DNA of 9,141 bases, taken from Parachlamydiaceae bacterium. Its GTDB lineage: Bacteria; Chlamydiota; Chlamydiia; Chlamydiales; Parachlamydiaceae. The notes beneath the pieces are model-generated. The model was given only the letters and a program-made list of their open reading frames with translations. It made no database searches and had not been told where the DNA came from. The stretch is from the NCBI GenBank assembly GCA_003164155.1, contig PLSG01000545.1, positions 315-9,455 on the forward strand, written 5' to 3'. Positions 1-5,589 of this stretch are shown piece by piece. The translations under genes were made by a program, and so were the position numbers. The number at the start of each line of letters is the position of its first letter. Positions within the stretch are counted from its first letter, which is position 1.

Positions 1-28
1 TTTGTGTTCTCTGCGTTTTTTTGCGGTC
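1..28. repeat. Fragment of the CGCAAAGAAACAC-type dispersed repeat
   Basis: Read on the minus strand this edge sequence is ACCGCAAAAAAACGCAGAG followed by AACACAAA. It has the same composition and order (CGCAAA, ACGCAGAG, ACACAAA) as the repeat copies at 2348-2649. It lies just downstream of the release-factor-like gene and is cut by the window edge, so its full extent is unknown. No gene is visible in bases 1-67. Confidence 0.5.
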
Positions 29-67
29 ATTAGTGGAGCTCACAGAACGCTATCACTTAAACCAAAG

Positions 68-478
68 TTACTCATCTGATCGGGTGGGAGGTTGGCGCAG
101 AGTTTTTTTGCCAGACTGGATCTTTTTGTCTTCCATCATTTTCTGCTTTTGCTTTCTAGTGCGCCGTTGCTTTTGACGGCGGATTTTTTCGACAGCCTGC
201 TGCTTCTTACTTTTTTCCTTCAAGACAGATTCCTCAATGATCTCGCACAGCTTGCGGCGCGCCAAAAATCTATTCATCTCGCGCGAGCGGTTTTGCTGAC
301 ACTTGATTTCAATACCCGTTGGAATGTGCTTAAGATATACGCAAGACGAAGTCTTATTGATTTTTTGTCCACCTTTTCCCGATCCCAAGATAAACTTCTC
401 GATCAGGTCCTGCTCGGCCACACCGAGGTCTTGCAGCCGTTTGCTGAGCTGATCCAGCTTTTCTTTAGTTACCGACAT
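68..478 (-). CDS. Class I release-factor-like protein (GGQ domain, ribosome-rescue type)
   Basis: A 136-residue protein holding only the peptidyl-tRNA hydrolysis (RF-1) domain. The GSGKGGQKINKTSSCV motif lies near residues 32-47, followed by LKHIPTGIEIKC and the QNRSREMNR stretch typical of the fold. The codon-recognition domain of RF1/RF2 is missing, as in ArfB/YaeJ and mitochondrial MTRFR (C12orf65), and the motif region reads closest to MTRFR from memory. The tail (about residues 85-136) is very rich in Lys, Arg and Gln, as expected for rRNA or mRNA-channel contact. The family frees peptides from stalled ribosomes or from peptidyl-tRNA left on the large subunit. I chose the ATG at 478. The frame stays open upstream to a TTG at 541, but that would overlap the recR end and add residues unlike the family. 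It starts 40 bp after the recR stop, so it is probably co-transcribed. Which rescue pathway it serves is inference. Confidence 0.88.
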   Translation of the reverse strand: MSVTKEKLDQLSKRLQDLGVAEQDLIEKFILGSGKGGQKINKTSSCVYLKHIPTGIEIKCQQNRSREMNRFLARRKLCEIIEESVLKEKSKKQQAVEKIRRQKQRRTRKQKQKMMEDKKIQSGKKTLRQPPTRSDE

Positions 479-518
479 GATTTTGCCTAAAGGTTTTAGG
501 ATCTGAGCTGTGGCGGTT

Positions 519-1118
519 TTACCACGTTCTATTTCTGCCAATCAAGGCTCGCGCCAGCGTTCCGCCATCGATGTAATCTAGAGAGCTGCCCATGGGCAGG
601 CCAAAAGCTAAACGAGATACCTGTACGCCAAAGGGTTCCAATTCCCGTTTCAAGTACAGAGCCGTGGCATCGCCTTCTAACGTGGAATCCAAGGCTATCA
701 CTACTTCTTGTATAGAAGCTCGGGCTATGCGCTTTTTAAGCTGGTCGATGCTGAGTTTATCGGGCCCTTTTCCGTCCATAGGCGATAATACGCCGCCCAA
801 CACGTGATACAGCCCTTTATACTCATGCGTCGATTCAATAGCAAACACATCGCGCGCCGAAGCCACGACACAAAGCACGTCTGGCAAACGCAATGGGCTC
901 TCACAAAAGGCACATGTGTCCACCTCTCTCAAGCAGCCACATCCCGCACAATATTTCAATTTAGCATGAATTTCCCGCATGACGTCGGCCATTTCATGCA
1001 GTTGGGAGGGATTCCAGTTTAATAGATTAAAAGCAAAGCGCTCAGCGCTTTTTGAACCCACACCGGGCAGCTTTTTTAAGACTTGAATGAGTTTTATTAG
1101 ATGGGGAGGATACTGCAT
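519..1118 (-). CDS. recR: Recombination mediator protein RecR
   Basis: A full-length RecR of 199 residues. The helix-hairpin-helix motif LPGVGSKSAERFAF is at residues 17-30. The four-cysteine zinc finger is C57, C60, C69, C72, with the spacing seen in other RecR proteins. The Toprim domain covers about 80-175, including the DSTLEGDATA stretch at 144-153. The C-terminus SLDYIDGGTLARALIGR (179-195) is of chlamydial type. In the Toprim segment VVASARDVFAIE replaces the VVES form of Escherichia coli, so the first Toprim glutamate position is Ala; chlamydial RecR as I recall it also lacks this Glu. RecR works with RecO (and RecF where present) to load RecA on gapped DNA in the cytoplasm. The gene is separated from the ndk pair by a 66-bp gap with a strong hairpin and is followed closely by the release-factor-like gene. 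The ATG at 1118 gives the normal family N-terminus, although its Shine-Dalgarno sequence is weak. Confidence 0.96.
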   Translation of the reverse strand: MQYPPHLIKLIQVLKKLPGVGSKSAERFAFNLLNWNPSQLHEMADVMREIHAKLKYCAGCGCLREVDTCAFCESPLRLPDVLCVVASARDVFAIESTHEYKGLYHVLGGVLSPMDGKGPDKLSIDQLKKRIARASIQEVVIALDSTLEGDATALYLKRELEPFGVQVSRLAFGLPMGSSLDYIDGGTLARALIGRNRTW

Positions 1119-1143
1119 AATTTGTATAACTTGGGTGTAATGC

Positions 1144-1173
1144 GTCAGATCCCCAAATTAAAGGGGATCTGAC
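1144..1173. terminator. Perfect 11-bp hairpin between ndk copy 1 and recR
   Basis: GTCAGATCCCC (1144-1154) pairs perfectly with GGGGATCTGAC (1163-1173) across an 8-base A/T loop. It starts 11 bases after the ndk stop codon (1185-1187) and ends 25 bases before the recR ATG. No T-run follows on either strand, so it may be a factor-assisted terminator, an attenuator or an mRNA-end stabiliser rather than a classic intrinsic terminator. Confidence 0.55.
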
Positions 1174-1184
1174 AAAGAATCTGT

Positions 1185-1709
1185 CTAGCGCACGATCTCT
1201 TCTGGTTTGAAGAAGAAATCAATTTCAGTTTTAGCTGATTCTTGACTATCAGATCCGTGCACGCTATTGGCCGTCACCGACTTAGCAAAATCTGCGCGAA
1301 TCGTTCCAGGAGCTGCTTTTTTGGGATCAGTCGCACCCATCAACTCTCTATTCTTGGCTACCGCATTTTCTCCTTTGAGCACAATCAATACTACAGGACC
1401 GGATGTCATAAACTTCACCAGATCGCTGTAGAAGGGACGCTGCTTATGTTCTGCGTAGAACTTTGCGGCTTGATCAGGCGTTAGCTTGATCAGCTTGGCG
1501 CCAGCCACTTGCAATCCATTCTTTTCAAAACGGGCGATGATCTCGCCAATGTGATTGCCAGCGACTGCATCGGGCTTAATGATCGACAAGGTCTGTTCGA
1601 CCTTTTTTGTCGTTTCATTGGGCTTTGTCGTTGGATTTGCCGCCCAAGCGGAAGTTGCCAGCAATGGACAGGCCAGAGCGAGCAAGGTTCCCAATAAAAG
1701 TTTTTTCAT
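1185..1709 (-). CDS. ndk: Nucleoside diphosphate kinase with N-terminal export signal
   Basis: A 174-residue NDK that transfers the gamma phosphate from an NTP to an NDP through a phosphohistidine. The catalytic His is H151 in NSVHGSDS. The nucleotide-site residues K45, Y85, F93, R121, T127, R138 and N148 are all present, so the enzyme looks active. Residues 1-23 form a signal peptide: MKK, a hydrophobic core LLLGTLLALA, and a likely cleavage AWA|AN. A 13-residue Thr/Lys/Asn linker precedes the fold at VEQTLSIIKPDAV. C14 gives a poor lipobox (A-L-A-C), so a lipoprotein is possible but less likely. The ATG at 1709 has AGGAG ten bases upstream. The gene begins 18 bp after the stop of the other ndk, so the two almost certainly share a transcript. 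A cytosolic NDK needs no signal; export to the periplasm or beyond is inferred from the N-terminus alone. Confidence 0.93.
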   Translation of the reverse strand: MKKLLLGTLLALACPLLATSAWAANPTTKPNETTKKVEQTLSIIKPDAVAGNHIGEIIARFEKNGLQVAGAKLIKLTPDQAAKFYAEHKQRPFYSDLVKFMTSGPVVLIVLKGENAVAKNRELMGATDPKKAAPGTIRADFAKSVTANSVHGSDSQESAKTEIDFFFKPEEIVR

Positions 1710-1727
1710 GATAAAAAAGCTCCTGTT

Positions 1728-2207
1728 TTAGTGCATGCAGCAGGAAGGCTTACTGCACGAATTATTCGAACTAGCTAAGCGCATTTTGCCAAAATTCTCT
1801 TCTGGCTTAAAGAAGAAAGCGATTTCAGTTTTGGCTGTTTCTGGAGCATCGGATCCATGCACCGCATTGTGGTCAATGCTTTGGGCCAAATCAGCGCGAA
1901 TAGTGCCGGGTTCAGCTTTTTTAGGATCTGTAGCACCCATTAGCTCGCGATTTTTCGCAATCGCATTGTCCCCTTCTAATACCAACACGACAACAGGACC
2001 TGAGCTGATAAAGGAAACTAGATCGTTGTAGAAAGGACGTGCGCTATGTACCGCGTAAAAGCTTTGCGCCTGGGCTTTGCTAAGATGCTGCATTCTAGAA
2101 GCTACTACGCGCAAGCCGGCTTTTTCAAAGCGGGCAATGATGTTGCCGACATGATTCTTGCTGACGGCATCGGGCTTGATAATAGATAGAGTTTGTTCTA
2201 ACGCCAT
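1728..2207 (-). CDS. ndk: Nucleoside diphosphate kinase (cytosolic copy) with Cys-containing tail
   Basis: A 159-residue NDK starting directly in the fold (MALEQTLSIIKPDAV). Catalytic H117 lies in NAVHGSD; K11, Y51, F59, R87, T93, R104 and N114 match the known active-site positions. It is the housekeeping enzyme that balances NTP and dNTP pools. After FFFKPEE, where NDKs of about 141-143 residues usually stop, the protein continues for about 20 residues and ends CSKPSCCMH, giving C151, C156, C157 and H159. The exported copy lacks this tail. The start has AAAGGA eight to nine bases upstream. About 93 of 135 aligned positions are identical to the exported copy by my hand count, which indicates tandem duplication. 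It is the first gene of the leftward block. Confidence 0.95.
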   Translation of the reverse strand: MALEQTLSIIKPDAVSKNHVGNIIARFEKAGLRVVASRMQHLSKAQAQSFYAVHSARPFYNDLVSFISSGPVVVLVLEGDNAIAKNRELMGATDPKKAEPGTIRADLAQSIDHNAVHGSDAPETAKTEIAFFFKPEENFGKMRLASSNNSCSKPSCCMH

Positions 2208-2231
2208 GTTTTTTTCCTTTGCATTAAGGGT

Positions 2232-2265
2232 TTTATAGAAAACATCCAGAATACTCCATTTGGAG
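2232..2265 (-). promoter_or_regulatory. Possible promoter with overlapping palindrome for the ndk pair
   Basis: On the minus strand a TATAAA box (2237-2232) lies 24 bases upstream of the ndk ATG. No good -35 hexamer is seen at normal spacing. The palindrome CTCCA-TT-TGGAG (2254-2265) sits over the expected -35 position and could bind a regulator. This is weak pattern evidence only. Confidence 0.3.
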
Positions 2266-2347
2266 AAAAGGAGAAAGCAAAAAATCTAAGCTTGTTCAGG
2301 GGAAATGGCCTGGATCACCTTTTCGGACTGCACATGGAGGGAAATTT

Positions 2348-2375
2348 ATCGCAAAGAAACACACAAAGATCACAA
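2348..2375. repeat. CGCAAAGAAACAC repeat, copy 1
   Basis: ATCGCAAAGAAACACACAAA followed by GATCACAA. The same unit recurs at 2622-2649 with one or two changes, and its first half recurs at 2437-2451. It is non-coding, in the divergent region between ndk and the CPBP protease gene. Confidence 0.7.
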
Positions 2376-2395
2376 GGGATCCTAAGAAGAAAAAA

Positions 2396-2451
2396 GATAA
2401 CCCTATCCTTTCCCTTAAACTCACCTATATATTTTTATCGCAAAGAAACAC
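2396..2451. repeat. 56-bp direct repeat, left copy
   Basis: This stretch begins GATAACCCTATCCTTTCC and ends GCAAAGAAACAC. It matches 2581-2636 at 52 of 56 positions by hand alignment. The copies are 185 bp apart, start to start, and the inverted pair 2437-2466/2523-2552 lies across and between them. Confidence 0.85.
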
Positions 2452-2552
2452 GCAGAGGACGCAAAGAAGGAAAAGGAATAGGAAAATATTTATCTTGCTT
2501 CATTTTTTTGCTTCTTTGTGTCCTTTGCGTCCTCTGTGTGTTTCTTTGTGAT
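2437..2552. repeat. Inverted repeat of the same family (30-bp arms)
   Basis: The arm at 2437-2466 (ATCGCAAAGAAACACGCAGA, then GGACGCAAAG) is complementary to 2523-2552 at 28 of 30 positions, with a 56-bp spacer. The right arm is therefore a repeat copy in inverse orientation, extended by CACAAAGAAG-type sequence at 2510-2522. On the left edge it overlaps the end of the 56-bp direct repeat. It could form a large hairpin. Confidence 0.8.
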
Positions 2553-2580
2553 AAAAATTTTAAAATGCGGTGCAGGAAGG

Positions 2581-2636
2581 GATAACCCTATCCTTTCCTT
2601 TAAACTCATCTATCTATTTCTATCGCAAAGAAACAC
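2581..2636. repeat. 56-bp direct repeat, right copy
   Basis: Partner of 2396-2451, differing by four single-base changes. It runs directly into a further CGCAAAGAAACAC unit (2622-2649). Nothing in 2208-2711 looks like a gene: the short open frames here encode Gln/Arg/Thr-rich peptides such as RNTQRSQ, made by the repeat itself. Confidence 0.85.
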
Positions 2637-2711
2637 CCAAAGATCACAAAACGTTAACACAAAATTAACACTAAGCACATTGACAGAAAACATTCTATCT
2701 GCTAATTTTAT

Positions 2712-2742
2712 TTGAAATTTACTTTAGAATTTACTTAATAAT
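2712..2742 (+). promoter_or_regulatory. Candidate promoter for the CPBP protease gene
   Basis: TTGAAA (2712-2717) is followed after 19 bases by AATAAT (2737-2742), which matches the sigma-70-type -10 consensus at five of six positions. The spacing is slightly long. It lies 18 bases upstream of the ATG in an A/T-rich stretch just after the repeat cluster. Confidence 0.4.
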
Positions 2743-2760
2743 ACCATCCAAGGGATCCAA

Positions 2761-3540
2761 ATGTCAGCCTTAAATGCTATTCATTGTTCAGAAATCGAGC
2801 TTGCTCCACTAGGTGATAAACGCACGCCTATCAGAAAACAGGAAACTTCCACTCAAGAACAAAAAATCCAAGCCACGGCACAATCGGCATTGTCAAATGC
2901 CGGCAGGCTATGCATGCACGCTAGTTGTTTAGTGGGCAATGCGCTGTGGGAAGGAACCGTATATGTGGCGGTTAGGTTGGAATATTTAACTAAAGAAACC
3001 CTCAAAGTCACCTTGGTCGCGGCGGGCATTTTTTGCGCAGTCACTTATATTTTCCCTAGTTCAGCGATGGCCTTAACGGCTATTTTAGTTGCGCCAGTTT
3101 TTGAAGAAATTATCTTTCGAGGGATATTGTTGACTAGCGTACACCATTTTCAAAAGACAATAAATCTTTGCCGTGAAGATTTTTGGGGGCATACACTTAA
3201 CGCTGCCGACCACAAGAGCCAAGAAGTTTTTCGCGTAAGGTTGACCGCCGTTATATTTGGCCTCGCACATGCTTTCAATCCGCATAGCTCATTGGCTTTA
3301 AAGGCCTTGCAGATATCTGTAGCAACGGTTGGAGGGTTAACTTATGGGTATCTTAAAGAACGCAAGCATTCGCTCGTGCTTCCCATTCTAGGACACTCCT
3401 TCAGCAATGCTATTGCTGTAGGCATAGGCCATATCCCCGATAATTGGGCATTCGGTGGGCTGGCGGTATTTTTTGCAAATGAATTTGCGTGGTATAAATA
3501 TGCCACTCGCCCAGACAATGCCCTACCAAAAGCTGTCTAA
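2761..3540 (+). CDS. CPBP-family intramembrane metalloprotease (Rce1/abortive-infection-like)
   Basis: A 259-residue membrane protein with the three CPBP (PF02517) motifs in order: EEIIFR at 115-120, FGLAH at 166-170, and H212 with N216 in LPILGHSFSNA. These supply the glutamates, histidines and asparagine of the glutamate-type metalloprotease site. About 80 hydrophilic N-terminal residues precede the first membrane segment (82-100), so there is a cytosolic or translocated N-terminal extension. Further hydrophobic segments are at about 101-113, 161-171, 183-197, 205-223 and 230-243. Between motifs 1 and 2 is a polar loop (130-158) with C137 and several His and Asp residues. Bacterial members process peptides or membrane proteins, and some are immunity proteins or MrtX-type proteases; the substrate here is unknown. 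AGGGA lies seven bases before the ATG. No bacteriocin or CAAX-substrate gene is adjacent. Confidence 0.88.
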   Translation: MSALNAIHCSEIELAPLGDKRTPIRKQETSTQEQKIQATAQSALSNAGRLCMHASCLVGNALWEGTVYVAVRLEYLTKETLKVTLVAAGIFCAVTYIFPSSAMALTAILVAPVFEEIIFRGILLTSVHHFQKTINLCREDFWGHTLNAADHKSQEVFRVRLTAVIFGLAHAFNPHSSLALKALQISVATVGGLTYGYLKERKHSLVLPILGHSFSNAIAVGIGHIPDNWAFGGLAVFFANEFAWYKYATRPDNALPKAV

Positions 3541-3556
3541 GACCAGAAAAACATTT

Positions 3557-3630
3557 AACGCGCATCCTGGCCAGGCAGATTTCCAAGGAAATCTTACACA
3601 TCTTTATGAGGGCTTAACAAGGATGCGTTA
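3557..3630 (+). terminator. Nested inverted repeats after the CPBP gene
   Basis: An outer stem CGCATCC (3561-3567)/GGATGCG (3621-3627), with TAAC/GTTA extending it through a two-base bulge, encloses an inner 8-bp palindrome AGATTTCC-AA-GGAAATCT (3577-3594). It begins 17 bases after the protease stop and ends 41 bases before the next ATG. No T-run follows. It could be a terminator, an mRNA processing site or a leader structure for the next gene. Confidence 0.45.
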
Positions 3631-3671
3631 GCATAAGTTACACCTACCAAAGAATACTACAAGGAGAAAAT

Positions 3672-4187
3672 ATGATAGGGGCTGTAAAAAATCTTTACCA
3701 CACACAAGACTTAAATGGCGAATTTTTGGTTAAGCCTTTGAAAGCTTTCCATAGTTTTTTTGCTAGCAAACTGGAAAAGAGCTCTGGCTTGGCTAAAGCT
3801 GCCTGGCTAGTAGCGCAGGTAGCGACCGGAATTTTCGCCTACCCGACCTTTGGCGCGTTAGCGGCATTGGGCATGGCTATTAAATTAAGCGGTGTTCCTG
3901 GCCTCAGAGCACACAACCTATTCCAAAGAGGACACGTTGAAAGTGTGGCACGGATAGCTAAGCTCAACACTTCAACAAAAGGTGGCGGAGGTTCTTCTCT
4001 ATCTACAACTAAAGTTCCAGTCGATGTATTTACATTCGGCGTGAAAGATGCCGCTAAGCAATGCGAAGCCATAAACAAACGCATAGATGTGCTTACCGAG
4101 CAATTCCAAAAAATCTACGTTAGCGATTCATATGACATTAGCAAATCCAGCGACCTCTTTTGCGTTGAGTTAAACCGCTACCTCTAA
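3672..4187 (+). CDS. Unrecognised protein with Pro-split hydrophobic hairpin (Inc-like candidate)
   Basis: A 171-residue protein that I cannot place in a family. It has no signal peptide. Residues 41-71 are strongly hydrophobic and split by Pro58 into two lobes (AKAAWLVAQVATGIFAY and TFGALAALGMAIKL). This resembles the bilobed membrane hairpin of chlamydial inclusion membrane (Inc) proteins, although it is at the short end of the usual 40-60 residues. A flexible stretch TSTKGGGGSSLSTTK (100-114) separates the hairpin from an amphipathic C-terminal region (125-148, DAAKQCEAINKRIDVLTEQF) with coiled-coil-like spacing. The ATG at 3672 has a strong AAGGAG seven bases upstream. It follows the CPBP gene by 131 bp with its own structured leader, so separate transcription is possible. 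Role as an inclusion or host-membrane protein is inference from shape alone. Confidence 0.75.
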   Translation: MIGAVKNLYHTQDLNGEFLVKPLKAFHSFFASKLEKSSGLAKAAWLVAQVATGIFAYPTFGALAALGMAIKLSGVPGLRAHNLFQRGHVESVARIAKLNTSTKGGGGSSLSTTKVPVDVFTFGVKDAAKQCEAINKRIDVLTEQFQKIYVSDSYDISKSSDLFCVELNRYL

Positions 4188-4225
4188 GCAATTAGCCAAA
4201 GAACTTCACGCTCTCACCTGGCTTT

Positions 4226-4248
4226 TCAGCGGGGTAGAACCCCGCTGA
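4226..4248. terminator. 10-bp GC-rich hairpin between convergent genes
   Basis: TCAGCGGGGT-AGA-ACCCCGCTGA is a perfect stem with a three-base loop, 38 bases after the plus-strand stop at 4187 and 85 bases from the end of the minus-strand gene at 4334. Flanking GGCTTT (4220-4225)/AAAGCC (4269-4274) and CGCTCTC (4209-4215)/GAGAGCG (4247-4253) offer extended or alternative pairing. It is placed as a bidirectional terminator should be, but neither strand has a T-run next to the stem. Confidence 0.5.
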
Positions 4249-4333
4249 GAGCGCATTCACGAACTTGAAAGCCAAAAAGAAAAAATTAAAGAATAGAAAG
4301 CAAAATTATTTTTTGAGAGGTTTAAAACGACTT

Positions 4334-4969
4334 TCAGCGGAACCCCTGGTGGTCATGCCCACCTCGACGATTAAAAGAAATTTTAAGACAAGTCTGCGGA
4401 TGATGTATTGCCGAATCACTATGCCCCTCTGTAGCTAATTCATTCATTTGAATAGTTAAAGCACAAACGTCAGAATCATCAACATCTTTAGATATAGTAT
4501 AAGGCGCTTTGGATAGATTATGAGGCAATTCTGAGTGAATGTCTTCAGGCAAAAATCTATGCGCCAATTGCTCTTTGGATGTATACTCACTGTTGTTTTT
4601 TACTTCACTTTCATCCTCTCTTTCTGTTTTGCCATCTTCCGGATGGGCAGCTTTTAACTTCTTTAAAAAGGGATGAGCGGCATGAGCATCGTCGGCTGAA
4701 AAATCAAGAGGAGCAGGCTTTTCAGTAGGTCTAAGAAGATCATGCTGAGCAGTTTTTCGCTTTCCGTTAACACCCAAGATTGCCGGTCTAGATTGATTTA
4801 TCTTATGCACTGAAGCAAATGCAAGAGCTGTAGGGAAATCGAATTGCGTTACCCAGTTATTTGTAGAAGAAAAAGATGGCATAGGAAACAGTGTGGATGT
4901 TGAATGAGGCGAAGAGGAGGATGAAGAGCTTGGCTGCGCGAAAAGAAGGGAAGACAATGAGCTAGTCAT
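4334..4969 (-). CDS. Orphan Ser-rich hydrophilic protein (secreted-effector candidate)
   Basis: A 211-residue protein with no family that I recognise and no membrane segment. The N-terminus is Ser/Thr/Pro-rich (S3-S36, with a run of seven Ser at 14-20), the composition common in type III secretion signals. The rest is polar, with an acidic patch around 112-128 and 163-168, a basic GKRK at 69-72, and a His-rich C-terminus (HH at 189-190, RRGGHDHQGFR at 201-211). Most of it is probably disordered. The ATG at 4969 has GAGAGG about nine bases upstream, which supports real translation. The long palindrome at 5049-5412 lies 79 bp upstream. It converges on the Inc-like gene across a hairpin. Codon use looks ordinary for the window. 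Secretion is inferred from composition only. Confidence 0.65.
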   Translation of the reverse strand: MTSSLSSLLFAQPSSSSSSSPHSTSTLFPMPSFSSTNNWVTQFDFPTALAFASVHKINQSRPAILGVNGKRKTAQHDLLRPTEKPAPLDFSADDAHAAHPFLKKLKAAHPEDGKTEREDESEVKNNSEYTSKEQLAHRFLPEDIHSELPHNLSKAPYTISKDVDDSDVCALTIQMNELATEGHSDSAIHHPQTCLKISFNRRGGHDHQGFR

Positions 4970-5048
4970 AATAATAACCTCTCTTTTGAATTCAATTTAC
5001 TAATGATTACCATCAGGGAACAACAGCTATTCTAACATAAATAGATCT

Positions 5049-5412
5049 AGTACACTGTAAGCATCAAAATTGAAGGTAAAATCATTTTATTCACCCCCGA
5101 ATGGGGGTTAGGGCATGTAGCCCAGGGCAAGCGAAGCGCAGCCCTGGGAAAGCAATGATGAATATTGTACCCCTGAAAGGGGTACGGGCTGTGTTATAAT
5201 GAGGATAGCTTTTGCCACATCCGCACTATACGCACCTACACCATTCCTTCAACATTCTTTAAATGCAGCCCGCACCCCTTTCAGGGGTGCATAATTTAAT
5301 TTCAGCCTACCCAGGGCTGCGCTTCGCTTGCCCTGGGCTACATGCCCCCACCCCCATTCGGGGGTGAAGAATAGGATGCTTCCATCCTCAATTTTAATAA
5401 TTATAGTGTACT
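5049..5412. repeat. Long modular palindrome 1 (364 bp)
   Basis: The ends AGTACACTGTAA (5049-5060) and TTATAGTGTACT (5401-5412) are complementary at 11 of 12 positions, and complementarity continues inward. Each arm carries three modules that are themselves palindromic. Module A is ACCCCC-GAAT-GGGGGT (5093-5108; mirror 5350-5365). Module B is CCCAGGGC...GCCCTGGG (5121-5148; mirror 5310-5337, an exact reverse complement). Module C is GTACCCC-TGAAA-GGGGTAC (5167-5185; mirror GCACCCC-TTTCA-GGGGTGC, 5272-5290). An inner pair GGGCTG/CAGCCC (5186-5191/5265-5270) closes a 73-bp centre that contains an isolated TATAAT (5195-5200). No open frame with gene-like features is present. The element lies between the minus-strand genes ending at 5590 and starting at 4969. 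Confidence 0.9.
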
Positions 5413-5589
5413 ACGCATTCTTTATTTACACTGCTGGCATCGTGCCCGATGAAGGCTTACAAGTAAAGTATAATTTGTCCCCGATAAGCATTTTTTCTAA
5501 ATGTGCTATATGCAATCGAGTTCATACAATTTTTGATCGAAACTGTGCTAAGATGACATTAATCATTGTAAATGAGATCGCCCTGTCAT
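5413..5589. other. Intergenic remainder between palindrome 1 and the DUF2608 gene
   Basis: This is A/T-rich sequence without a gene. The only structure noticed is the short hairpin CATCG-TGCC-CGATG (5438-5451). Together with the palindrome to its left it fills the 620-bp gap between the genes at 4969 and 5590. No clear terminator directly follows the DUF2608 stop codon. Confidence 0.5.

Noticed and set aside
92..490. Plus-strand open frame of 132 codons opposite the release-factor-like gene
   Set aside because: It is antisense to a gene with clear family motifs, its Leu/Phe-rich translation mirrors the Lys-rich tail codons, and it has no recognisable domain.
478..541. TTG start at 541 for the release-factor-like gene
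   Set aside because: It would overlap the 3' end of recR and add 21 residues not typical of GGQ-only proteins. The ATG at 478 fits better.
2340..2655. Possible CRISPR array
   Set aside because: Repeat units are unequally spaced, vary in length and orientation, and have no uniform spacers or cas genes nearby.
2292..2715. Two overlapping plus-strand open frames in the repeat cluster
   Set aside because: Their translations (RNTQRSQ-type peptides) are produced by the dispersed repeat itself, with no ribosome binding site or domain.
5165..5200. Promoter inside palindrome 1 (TTGTAC with TATAAT)
   Set aside because: TATAAT at 5195-5200 is perfect, but the only -35-like hexamer is 24 bases away, too far for a normal promoter.
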